Source: Lachnospiraceae bacterium (GTDB taxonomy: Bacteria; Bacillota_A; Clostridia; Lachnospirales; Lachnospiraceae). From it: a DNA stretch of 6,239 nt. The notes beneath the pieces were generated by a model that had not been told where the DNA came from, searched no databases, and worked only from the letters and a program-made list of their open reading frames with translations. Position numbers and translations under genes: made by a program. This document shows positions 1 to 5,583 of the stretch, piece by piece. How positions within the stretch are numbered: the first letter of the stretch is position 1; every line of letters begins with the position of its first letter. The stretch is taken from positions 1-6,239 of the forward strand of contig JAGDBR010000134.1 in NCBI GenBank assembly GCA_017958935.1. Direction: 5' to 3'.

Positions 1-588
1 AATGAACTGGAACCGGGAGACCATGAACTGACGCTGTTGTTCGGCGATCAGGAGGTCACGGCGCGCTTCACCGTGCTGGAGCACGAGGAGGAATCTTCGG
101 AAGAGGTGCCGACGGAACCGACGGAAGAACTGCCGACGGAGCCGACGGAAGAACTGCCGACGGAACCGACGGAAGAGCTGCCGACGGAGCTGACAGACGC
201 GCCCGCACCGACGGAGCCGATCGACACGTCGGCCGTCGAGAACCGGCGGCTCGGACCGTTCTGGGTGTCGCTGGTCGCATTGCTGGGCATCGGCCTGCTG
301 ATCTATTACCGGATCATGAAGCGCGGAGAGCCGAAGAACGTGTATGTCGCGCCGCCCGAAAAGGATCCGCAGACGATCGCGTCTCAGCTTGCGGTGGATG
401 CCGGCCTGATGAGCCCGGCCGCACAGGCGAAGATCGAAGAAACGGTCGAAGAGCGGACGGCGGAAGCGGACGAAAAGGCGACGAACGCGGAAGAGAGCAC
501 GGCGGACCCGGCGAAACTGACCGAGGATCCTGCGGAAAGCACCGATGCAGACGCGCCGGAAGCGACGGCGGAAGAAGTGAAAGAATAA
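1..588 (+). CDS. C-terminal part of a membrane-anchored cell-surface protein (5' end outside window)
   Basis: The frame is open from base 1, so the start lies upstream; 195 residues are visible. The first ~25 residues (LEPGDHELTL, then a short strand ending ARFTV) resemble the end of a small beta-sandwich module common in Gram-positive surface proteins. A Glu/Ser stretch and three PTEPTEEL repeats follow (residues 37-60), forming a likely extended wall-spanning stalk. One hydrophobic helix (about 86-103) is followed by Arg/Lys, giving an outside-to-inside topology. The remaining ~90 residues are a Glu/Ala/Thr-rich cytoplasmic tail with no recognisable domain. There is no LPxTG motif, so anchoring is by the helix. 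An internal TTG at 37 is not a credible start, because the module is already under way upstream. The gene ends before a terminator shared with the convergent tmRNA. The function of the missing N-terminal part cannot be judged. Confidence 0.8.
   Translation, partial: NELEPGDHELTLLFGDQEVTARFTVLEHEEESSEEVPTEPTEELPTEPTEELPTEPTEELPTELTDAPAPTEPIDTSAVENRRLGPFWVSLVALLGIGLLIYYRIMKRGEPKNVYVAPPEKDPQTIASQLAVDAGLMSPAAQAKIEETVEERTAEADEKATNAEESTADPAKLTEDPAESTDADAPEATAEEVKE
109..198 (+). repeat. 24-bp tandem repeat, three full copies plus a partial one
   Basis: Copies at 109-132, 133-156 and 157-180 each encode PTEPTEEL; 181-198 begins a degenerate fourth copy (PTELTD). The copies differ only at synonymous GAA/GAG third positions. 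The repeat lies in the stalk of the surface protein just outside the membrane helix. Copy number could vary by slippage without breaking the frame, because the unit is a multiple of three. Confidence 0.9.
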
Positions 589-615
589 GAGGCTCCGTGA
601 AAGCGGAAGTATAGG

Positions 616-645
616 AAAAGCGGCGTGCATGACACGCCGCTTTTT
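616..645. terminator. Bidirectional intrinsic terminator between the surface protein gene and ssrA
   Basis: An 8-bp perfect GC-rich stem (GCGGCGTG at 620-627, CACGCCGC at 633-640) closes a 5-base loop. It is followed by TTTTT (641-645) on the plus strand and preceded by AAAA (616-619), which gives a T run on the minus strand. It therefore fits termination of the plus-strand gene ending at 588 and also of tmRNA, whose mature 3' end is at 648, three bases from the T run. Confidence 0.9.
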
Positions 646-647
646 CG

Positions 648-991
648 TGGAGCAGGCGGGAGTCGAACCCGCGTCCGAAAACCCCTCCGCCGGACTTTCT
701 ACCATCATAGCTTATCTACTTCTATTCCCGCAAGCGTACCCCGGTAAGCAGGGGACGCTGTTTAGGTAGCTTCATGGATCCGTCTCTGCGGCAAAGCTTA
801 CGCAGAGCAGTTCCCCGTAAAGTCGACGGTAAGCATCCGCTGTACGGGAACAGGGGAGTTACCGCGCTGCATTAAGCAGCGTATGCTAAATTATCTTCAG
901 CGTTTATGTTTAGATTTCCGGCTTTTTACATGTATCGGTACATGGATGGCTTATCCGGGTTTAAAGTCCCCGTCGAATCCGGTACTACCCC
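648..991 (-). ncRNA. ssrA: Transfer-messenger RNA (tmRNA), one-piece form
   Basis: tmRNA is charged with alanine, enters ribosomes stalled on broken mRNA and adds a degradation tag. Read on the minus strand, the RNA starts GGGGTAG (991-985), which pairs over 7 bp with CTGCTCC (655-649), leaving discriminator A at 648. Near the 5' end is GGATTCGACGGGG, the conserved tmRNA D-loop region; near the 3' end is GGACGCGGGTTCGACTCCCG, the conserved T arm. The length of 344 is normal for a one-piece bacterial tmRNA. The tag reading frame lies at 872-901, with its stop codon in the loop of a hairpin (CGCTGC...GCAGCG), as in other bacteria. Several hairpins downstream, such as 733-759 (AGCGT and CCCC arms) and 784-807 (CTCTGCG/CGCAGAG), fit the pseudoknot region. 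The bases after the discriminator read CGA, so CCA must be added by tRNA nucleotidyltransferase. Confidence 0.97.
872..901 (-). other. tmRNA tag-peptide reading frame (AEDNLAYAA, stop)
   Basis: On the minus strand the nine codons from GCT at 901-899 to GCT at 877-875 read AEDNLAYAA, followed by TAA at 874-872. The ending AYAA/ALAA is the signal recognised by ClpXP-type proteases, and EDN is usual in clostridial tags. The resume codon was chosen because the six bases before it, ATAAAC, match E. coli ATAGTC at -6 to -4 and -1. Starting one codon earlier at AAC would give NAEDNLAYAA. The alanine carried by tmRNA itself is added in front. Confidence 0.85.
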
Positions 992-1001
992 GGACTCACG
1001 C

Positions 1002-1030
1002 ATCATAGCAGAAACCGCGGGAAAAATCAA
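1002..1030 (-). promoter_or_regulatory. Promoter of ssrA (housekeeping sigma type)
   Basis: On the minus strand, TTGATT (1030-1025) is separated by exactly 17 bases from TATGAT (1007-1002), and TGC directly before it gives an extended -10. The -10 ends ten bases before the mature tmRNA 5' end at 991, so a short leader removed by RNase P is likely. Confidence 0.85.
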
Positions 1031-1054
1031 GCGGTGCCTGCACGAAACTATAAC

Positions 1055-1084
1055 TTGCAAACGGCACCGTTTCCGTGCTAAAAT
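1055..1084 (+). promoter_or_regulatory. Promoter of the ExbB/ExbD-like operon
   Basis: TTGCAA (1055-1060), an 18-base spacer and TAAAAT (1079-1084), with TGC before it as an extended -10. It is divergent from the ssrA promoter: the two -35 boxes are 24 bases apart. It also argues against translation starting at the ATG at 1085, which abuts the -10 box. Confidence 0.75.
1059..1072. promoter_or_regulatory. Palindrome in the promoter spacer, possible operator
   Basis: AAACGG-CA-CCGTTT has perfect 6-base arms. It overlaps the last two bases of the -35 box and fills most of the spacer of the plus-strand promoter. CGGTGCC (1032-1038) is the reverse complement of GGCACCG (1063-1069), so the inverted-repeat system extends back towards the ssrA promoter. 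A repressor binding here would block the operon promoter. No regulator gene is visible in the window. Confidence 0.35.
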
Positions 1085-1123
1085 ATGACTATCTGTATAC
1101 ATCTACCGACACGGAGACAGACA

Positions 1124-1681
1124 ATGGTTTTTAAGATCATTTTTCAAAATCTCATCGGCTTCGATCTGATGATCATCATCGTGGGCATCCTGAACGGCGT
1201 GTGCTACTATTTCGTCAGGAAATTCGCGGATCAGCTGTACAAAAAACTGCACCTGCAGTTCTTCGTGCCGTCGCATTCGAACGATCACGAAACGATCCCG
1301 CAGAAGTTCGACGCGAAGGAAGAGGAAGAGATCGTCAGTCTCAGGAAGAAGGCGGAAGCACTGTACGCGGTGTTCGTCAATGTGACCGCGATCTTCCCGC
1401 TGCTCGGCATCCTCGGCACGGTGCTTTCACTGATCCCGCTGGTCTCGCAGATGGCCGCGTTCGAGACGAATTTCTTCGCGGCGCTGACCTCGACCTTCTG
1501 GGGCCTTGTGTTCGCGATCGTGTTCAAGCTGCTCGACGGTTTCCTGTCCGCCCGCATGGAGGACAATGAAAAGAGCGTGGAACTGTTCCTCGCCCGTTTC
1601 CAGGACAGGATCGAGGCGGAGAAGAACGGTACCGAGACCGCGCCGGCGAAGAAGAAGGAAGGCGCGAAGGAGAAGGCGTGA
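1124..1681 (+). CDS. MotA/TolQ/ExbB-family proton channel-like membrane protein
   Basis: This is likely the channel-forming subunit of an ion-driven membrane motor. From the ATG at 1124 it has 185 residues, small for the family. A first helix (about 14-31) is followed by a cytoplasmic loop with an EEEE cluster, then two adjacent helices (about 82-105 and 117-140). These carry the family signature: PLLGILGTV at 92-100, as in the ExbB/TolQ GLLGTV motif, and AALTSTFWGLVFAI at 119-132, as in the AL.TT..GL.vAI segment of helix 3. The tail (165-185) is rich in Lys, Ala and Glu. The start at 1124 is chosen over the in-frame ATG at 1085 because GGAGA (1113-1117) sits 6 bases before it and the promoter -10 ends at 1084. 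The next gene overlaps its stop by 4 bases, implying translational coupling. Substrate ion and task are unknown. Confidence 0.8.
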   Translation: MVFKIIFQNLIGFDLMIIIVGILNGVCYYFVRKFADQLYKKLHLQFFVPSHSNDHETIPQKFDAKEEEEIVSLRKKAEALYAVFVNVTAIFPLLGILGTVLSLIPLVSQMAAFETNFFAALTSTFWGLVFAIVFKLLDGFLSARMEDNEKSVELFLARFQDRIEAEKNGTETAPAKKKEGAKEKA

Positions 1682-2262
1682 AAAAGCGGCAGATCTTCAT
1701 CGAACTGACGTCGCTGCTGGACGTGATCCTGATCATGCTGTTCATGGTCATGGTCCGGGCCGAAGGCAAGACGACGGAGGCGATGGACAATGCAAAACAG
1801 AATGAAGCCGCGCTGGAAACGCTGAGCGGCGAATATGCCGCGCTCGAGAGCGCCTACGCGGAAAAGGCTTCGGAGGCTGAAGGCCTGAAAGAAGCGCTGG
1901 ACGAAGCGAACAGCCTGCTCTTGTCGCGCGACCTCGTCGCCGAGAACAGCGACATCCTGACCGTGTTCGTCCGCGAAGACCGGCTGATCGTCGTGCGCGC
2001 CGAAGGCCGGCAGAACCAGGCGATCTCCTATGACTGGGAGGAACCCGCGTACGCGTACAACAAACTGAAGGCGGCGCTGAAGGACTGGACAGACCGCGCG
2101 GGCGACAAGAGCCTGTTCTTCGTCTTCCAGTATGACCGCGAGCAGATCTATTACAACGAATACGAGATGATCCGGAACACTGTTCAGGAACTGAAGAACG
2201 ACCTGAAGAAAGAGAACCGGTCCTTCAATTACATTGAGATGGACGTCCGGCCGGGCGTGTAA
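1678..2262 (+). CDS. ExbD/TolR/MotB-like stator partner with coiled coil
   Basis: The protein has 194 residues and begins with GTG inside the 4-base overlap with the upstream stop; AAGGAG at 1667-1672 is its ribosome binding site. The N-terminus is short and basic, then one helix, ELTSLLDVILIMLFMVMV (9-26), carries Asp15. This matches the pattern of ExbD and TolR, where a helix-borne Asp near the cytoplasmic side carries the proton. Residues ~33-90 are Ala/Glu-rich with heptad-like spacing and should form a coiled coil, which is unusual for ExbD. The rest (about 93-190) alternates strands and helices; SLFFVFQYDREQIYYNEYE followed by a long helix and a final strand resembles the layout of the ExbD external domain, but the match is by pattern only. 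It most likely pairs with the channel protein upstream. An OmpA-like peptidoglycan-binding domain is not seen. Confidence 0.72.
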   Translation: MKKRQIFIELTSLLDVILIMLFMVMVRAEGKTTEAMDNAKQNEAALETLSGEYAALESAYAEKASEAEGLKEALDEANSLLLSRDLVAENSDILTVFVREDRLIVVRAEGRQNQAISYDWEEPAYAYNKLKAALKDWTDRAGDKSLFFVFQYDREQIYYNEYEMIRNTVQELKNDLKKENRSFNYIEMDVRPGV

Positions 2263-2273
2263 AGGAGGTTATC

Positions 2274-2714
2274 ATGGCAAACGAAAAAAAAGCGAAACGT
2301 TCCGAACCGAAGCGGGGCGGCGGCGGAAAGACGGTAGCGGCGGTGGCGATCGCGGCGCTTTTGCTGGGCGGCGGCGGATACTACGGCTTAAGCGGCGACG
2401 GCATGGGGATCCTGCCGGATCACGGATTCGATCCGGGCAGCCCGGACGTGATCACGACCGCGGAGCCGGCGTCGGACGTCACGACGCAGGAAGCGTCCGA
2501 AAAGCAGGACGACGTCCTGTCGATCCGGGTCGCGGAAGAGAAGGTCTATTACGAGGGCGCGGAGATCGCCGTCACGGCTTTCGAAGAGGCGATCCTGAAG
2601 GATTACAGAGACGGCCTCTCGATCACGCTGCAGGACGATCACGCCGTCAAGGCGACCTATGACCAGATCAAGGCGGTCCTTGACAGGCTCGGCTACAAAT
2701 ATACGGAAGAATAA
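2274..2714 (+). CDS. Single-pass membrane protein with ExbD/TonB-like external domain
   Basis: The 146-residue protein starts at ATG 2274, 5 bases after a strong AAAGGAGG (2261-2268) that overlaps the previous stop. The N-terminus is very basic (Lys/Arg and GGGG, 3-19), then a helix at about 20-38 rich in Ala, Leu and Gly. A flexible Asp/Pro/Thr-rich linker (39-80) leads to a small alpha/beta domain (81-146): two short strands (LSIRV, KVYYEG), a helix, a strand (LSITLQDD), a helix (YDQIKAVLDRLG) and a final strand. That order resembles the external domain of ExbD. The helix has no Asp inside it, so the protein is unlikely to carry protons itself. It may be a second ExbD-like structural subunit or, by position and layout, a TonB/TolA-like force-transmitting arm. 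The family could not be identified with certainty. Confidence 0.6.
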   Translation: MANEKKAKRSEPKRGGGGKTVAAVAIAALLLGGGGYYGLSGDGMGILPDHGFDPGSPDVITTAEPASDVTTQEASEKQDDVLSIRVAEEKVYYEGAEIAVTAFEEAILKDYRDGLSITLQDDHAVKATYDQIKAVLDRLGYKYTEE

Positions 2715-2758
2715 ACCCGGAAACGGTGCGGTCTTCGTGCGGTTTTCCGTGCGCGTCC

Positions 2759-2787
2759 TTGCCAAAGAAGGGTGCCTGTGCTATACT
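2759..2787 (+). promoter_or_regulatory. Promoter upstream of the esterase pair
   Basis: TTGCCA (2759-2764), a 17-base spacer and TATACT (2782-2787), with TGC before it as an extended -10. It lies 47 bases before the esterase start codon and 44 bases after the stop of the previous gene. This suggests a new transcription unit, although no clear terminator separates the two. Confidence 0.8.
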
Positions 2788-2834
2788 TATTCGGTTATGC
2801 GACAGGCTTTCATGACAGAAGGAGAACTCTTCAA

Positions 2835-3674
2835 ATGCGTGTAAAACGATTCAAACTGAACGTCGATTATTCTCCGGTGGGCCTTCAGCCGACGGATACC
2901 GTGCCGCGGCTCGACGCCTACCTGCTTGACGACGCCGTCAACAATTTCAAACGCAAGGCGGTGGTCATCTGCCCGGGCGGCGGCTACAACCATCTCGCGG
3001 TCCGCGAGGGCGAGCCCGTCGCGATGCAGTATCTGTCCGCGGGCGTCCAGGCGTTCGTGCTCTGGTACAGCATCAAGCCCGCGATCTTCCCGATGCAGCT
3101 GATGGAGCTTGCGACAGCCGTCAAGACGGTGAGAGAGCATGCGGAAGAGTGGAACATCGATCCCGATCAGATCTATGTCGCCGGCTTCTCCGCGGGCGGC
3201 AATCTGGCCGCGACCCTCGCCACGATGTGGCATGAGGAGTTCCTGACGAAGTCCCTCGGCGTCACGGCCGAAGAGATCCGCCCGAACGGCCAGATCCTCG
3301 GCTATTCGGTCGTCCATTTCAACGACCGCTACCATGAGGGACGCCACGTGGACCTGCTGGACGGCCTGTCGCCGGAATTCTACGAGATCACCGACCTGCC
3401 GAAGCGCGTCAGCGCACTGACGCCGCCGGCTTTCATGTGGGCGACCTGGACCGACACGCGCGTGCCGATCGAGAATTCGCTTTCGTACGCGGACGCGCTC
3501 CGGAAAAACGGCATCTCCTGCGAAATGCACATTTTCAAGCAGGGCCCGCACGGCATGGCGCTCGCGACGCGCGAGACGAAGATGGCGGATACGGATCCGA
3601 ACGCCGAGATCAGCGTCGATCCGAACGTGGCCCTCTGGGTCATGCTGGCCGTCAACTGGCTGAACACATTCTGA
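2835..3674 (+). CDS. Alpha/beta hydrolase, acetyl-esterase type (copy 1)
   Basis: The 279-residue serine hydrolase is probably cytoplasmic, as no signal peptide is seen. PGGGY (47-51) after a hydrophobic strand forms the oxyanion hole, as in esterases of the acetyl xylan esterase / BD-FAE and hormone-sensitive-lipase-like groups. GFSAGG (117-122) gives nucleophile Ser119, Asp207 in WTDTRVP is the likely acid, and His239 in GPHG completes the triad. The family removes acetyl or other small acyl groups from sugars, xylan oligomers or similar esters; the substrate cannot be read from sequence. Translation from the ATG at 2835 is supported by AGAAGGAG at 2817-2824, 10 bases upstream, and by alignment with the N-terminus of the second copy (LN.DYS). 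An upstream in-frame extension would overlap the promoter. A close paralogue follows after 13 bases. Confidence 0.9.
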   Translation: MRVKRFKLNVDYSPVGLQPTDTVPRLDAYLLDDAVNNFKRKAVVICPGGGYNHLAVREGEPVAMQYLSAGVQAFVLWYSIKPAIFPMQLMELATAVKTVREHAEEWNIDPDQIYVAGFSAGGNLAATLATMWHEEFLTKSLGVTAEEIRPNGQILGYSVVHFNDRYHEGRHVDLLDGLSPEFYEITDLPKRVSALTPPAFMWATWTDTRVPIENSLSYADALRKNGISCEMHIFKQGPHGMALATRETKMADTDPNAEISVDPNVALWVMLAVNWLNTF

Positions 3675-3687
3675 CGGGGAGGGAGAC

Positions 3688-4569
3688 ATGAAATACGGTC
3701 GCATCCATTTGAACATCGACTATTCCGCGGCAGGCATCGATGCCTCCGACAAATATACGCTGGCGCCCGATTCGGACGTCCCGTGCCCCGGCAAGGTGGC
3801 CGGGAACCATCCGTTCCTGGACTGCTATCTGCTGGATGACGCGCTGAACAGCTTCAAGCGGCGCGCGGTCATCATCTGCCCGGGCGGCGCCTATCATTTC
3901 ACATCGACGCGCGAAGCCGAGGCCGTCGCGATGAAGTTCCTCGCGAAGGGCGTCCAGGCGTTCATCCTCTGGTATTCCGTCGAGCCGGCCGTTTTCCCGA
4001 TGGCGCTGATGGAACTTGCGACCGCGGTGAAGCTGGTCCGCGACCGCGCCGGCGAATGGGGCATCGCGCCCGACAAGATCGCCGTCATGGGCTTCTCCGC
4101 CGGCGGTCATCTGGCGGGCTCTCTGTCCGTCATGTGGAACAAGGGATTCCTGGCGCAGACGCTGGGCGTTCCGGCCGAAGAGATCCGGCCCGACGGCTCG
4201 ATCCTGTGCTATCCGGTCATCACGTCCGGTGAAAAGACGCACCGCGGCTCGATCGAGAATCTGCTGCGCGGCCTGTCCGACGACTATCTGGAACTGACTT
4301 CGCTCGAAAAGCAGGTCGATGCCGATACGCCGCCGACCTTCATCTGGCATACCTGGACCGACGAGATGGTCCCGGTCGAGAATTCGCTGTATTACATGCT
4401 CGCGCTGAAGGAACACGATATTTCCTGCGAGGCGCACATCTATAAAGAGGGGCCTCACGGCATTTCACTCGCGAACCGCGAGACCGCGCGCGACCCTGTC
4501 GCCGGCAGCATCGTGCCCGAGGCGCAGGACTGGATCGACCATGCCGTCATATGGCTTAAAAATCTGTAA
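3688..4569 (+). CDS. Alpha/beta hydrolase, acetyl-esterase type (copy 2)
   Basis: A 293-residue paralogue of the preceding gene, alignable along nearly its whole length (for example FKR.AV.ICPGG, VQAF.LWYS, LMELATAVK, EEIRP.G, VP.ENSL.Y). Triad residues are Ser137 (GFSAGG), Asp225 (WTDEMVP) and His257 (GPHG). The oxyanion loop reads PGGAY instead of PGGGY, and the following residues (HFTSTREAEA against NHLAVREGEP) also differ. About 15 extra residues lie near the N-terminus (roughly 24-40, with CPG). These changes suggest a different acyl or sugar preference. The ribosome binding site GGAGGGAG (3678-3685) is two bases from the ATG, rather close. The short gap to copy 1 implies co-transcription. 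Tandem duplication followed by divergence is the simplest origin. Confidence 0.9.
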   Translation: MKYGRIHLNIDYSAAGIDASDKYTLAPDSDVPCPGKVAGNHPFLDCYLLDDALNSFKRRAVIICPGGAYHFTSTREAEAVAMKFLAKGVQAFILWYSVEPAVFPMALMELATAVKLVRDRAGEWGIAPDKIAVMGFSAGGHLAGSLSVMWNKGFLAQTLGVPAEEIRPDGSILCYPVITSGEKTHRGSIENLLRGLSDDYLELTSLEKQVDADTPPTFIWHTWTDEMVPVENSLYYMLALKEHDISCEAHIYKEGPHGISLANRETARDPVAGSIVPEAQDWIDHAVIWLKNL

Positions 4570-4586
4570 GGAAGGCCATTCCATCA

Positions 4587-5543
4587 GTGAAAGATCTATT
4601 TAAAAGCAAAGGCTTTACGGTCGGCTTCATCCTGCTGGCGCTGCTGATCATCGCCCTCCTGACGGTGCTGATCTACCTGCTGTCCGGCCACGGACCGGGC
4701 AGTCAGCCGGTGCTGTCGTCGTACAGCGGTGAAGAGCGGACGCCGGAGATCCGGACCGATCCCGAGGAGGACAATACCGGAAATCCGGACCTGGTCAGCC
4801 AGAGCGAGAGCGAATCGGAAACGGTAACGGAATCGGAAGAGGAAACGGAACCGTCTGACGAGGAGAGCAGCGAAGAGGATTCGGAAGCGCCGACGGAGAA
4901 CGCGGTGTCGGATTTCCGTCCGCTGCTGCCCGATGAGGAGCCGAAATACCCGGTCCTGAACAAGGTGATTCCGGAGAAGGGAACGCTTTCCGTCCACCGG
5001 GCGGAGGGGCTCATTTTCCACACGCAGCCGAAGTTCGACGGACACGACGAGAATGACAACATCATCGTGAACGACGGCGACTTCCCCGTGATCGGCAAGA
5101 TCTTCATCCTCGGGAACGACGGAACGCCCGCGATGATGCTGAAGACCGAGACCAACTATTTCGTCACGAGCGATCCCGGCCTCGTGAGCTACCGTGCGGA
5201 CCGGACGATGTTCGCCCCGAACAGCCGCTTCACCGGCAAGTACGGGAGCAGCGACGGCAAGGGCCTGGTCGTCCAGGTCTTCGCCGAAGACGGGAATCAC
5301 GTCTGCTTCACGATCTACAACGACAGCAACGGCATTGAGACGCCGGCGCTGTCGAACGTCGTGGCCGAGTACGAAGAAGCGGGCTGGGGCAATTTCGAAT
5401 TCAAGTATACCGACGGAAAGACTTACGACGGCATGATCGAATTCCATCAGGCCGCCGGGACGGTCCAGGTGGAGATCAATCTTCCGATCGCCTGCGAATT
5501 CGAAACAGGCAGCAAGAGTTATATCCTGCTGAACCACGACTGA
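4587..5543 (+). CDS. Membrane-anchored extracellular protein of unknown function
   Basis: I do not recognise this 318-residue protein. It starts at GTG 4587; AAGGAAGG (4568-4575) overlaps the previous stop and lies 11 bases upstream. A short basic N-terminus is followed by a strong helix (11-33: GFILLALLIIALLTVLIYLL) with no cleavage site evident, so it is a likely N-in anchor. Residues ~47-104 form a disordered, very acidic linker dominated by Glu and Ser. The remaining ~210 residues form a soluble domain of alternating strands, with repeated Gly/Asp/Asn turns (HDENDN, NDGDFP, EDGNH, YTDGKTYDG), which looks all-beta. Only two Cys (240 and 303) occur, possibly a disulfide. It could be a binding or sensing domain at the cell surface. 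It is probably co-transcribed with the esterases because of the 17-base gap, but no functional link is shown. Confidence 0.75.
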   Translation: MKDLFKSKGFTVGFILLALLIIALLTVLIYLLSGHGPGSQPVLSSYSGEERTPEIRTDPEEDNTGNPDLVSQSESESETVTESEEETEPSDEESSEEDSEAPTENAVSDFRPLLPDEEPKYPVLNKVIPEKGTLSVHRAEGLIFHTQPKFDGHDENDNIIVNDGDFPVIGKIFILGNDGTPAMMLKTETNYFVTSDPGLVSYRADRTMFAPNSRFTGKYGSSDGKGLVVQVFAEDGNHVCFTIYNDSNGIETPALSNVVAEYEEAGWGNFEFKYTDGKTYDGMIEFHQAAGTVQVEINLPIACEFETGSKSYILLNHD

Positions 5544-5572
5544 CGGTCGCGGAATGAAAGCAGTTACCCTTT

Positions 5573-5579
5573 AAGGAGG
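5573..5579 (+). promoter_or_regulatory. Ribosome binding site of nfnA
   Basis: A perfect AAGGAGG lies four bases before the ATG at 5584. It is the strongest binding site in the right half of the window. The 40-base gap before nfnA shows no clear promoter or terminator, so read-through from the upstream gene is possible. Confidence 0.8.
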
Positions 5580-5583
5580 ACAA

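Noticed and set aside
48..290. Ser/Val-rich minus-strand frame over the 24-bp repeats
   Set aside because: It is a translation of the repeat in the wrong frame; the plus frame gives a normal stalk, membrane helix and tail.
906..1088. 60-residue plus-strand open frame over the ssrA 5' region
   Set aside because: It lies antisense to tmRNA and its promoter, and its composition is not protein-like.
1085..1123. Longer N-terminus of the ExbB-like protein from the ATG at 1085
   Set aside because: It abuts the -10 box (1079-1084), has no ribosome binding site, and the ATG at 1124 has a good one.
2715..2758. Possible intrinsic terminator after the third motor gene
   Set aside because: CGGAAA (2718-2723) can pair with TTTCCG (2744-2749), but the 20-base loop does not fold further and no T run follows.
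2787..3716. Long minus-strand open frames opposite the esterases, and the similar ones at 3652-4458 and 4596-5537
   Set aside because: They are antisense shadows produced by high GC at third positions; the plus-strand frames hold clear catalytic motifs or membrane segments.
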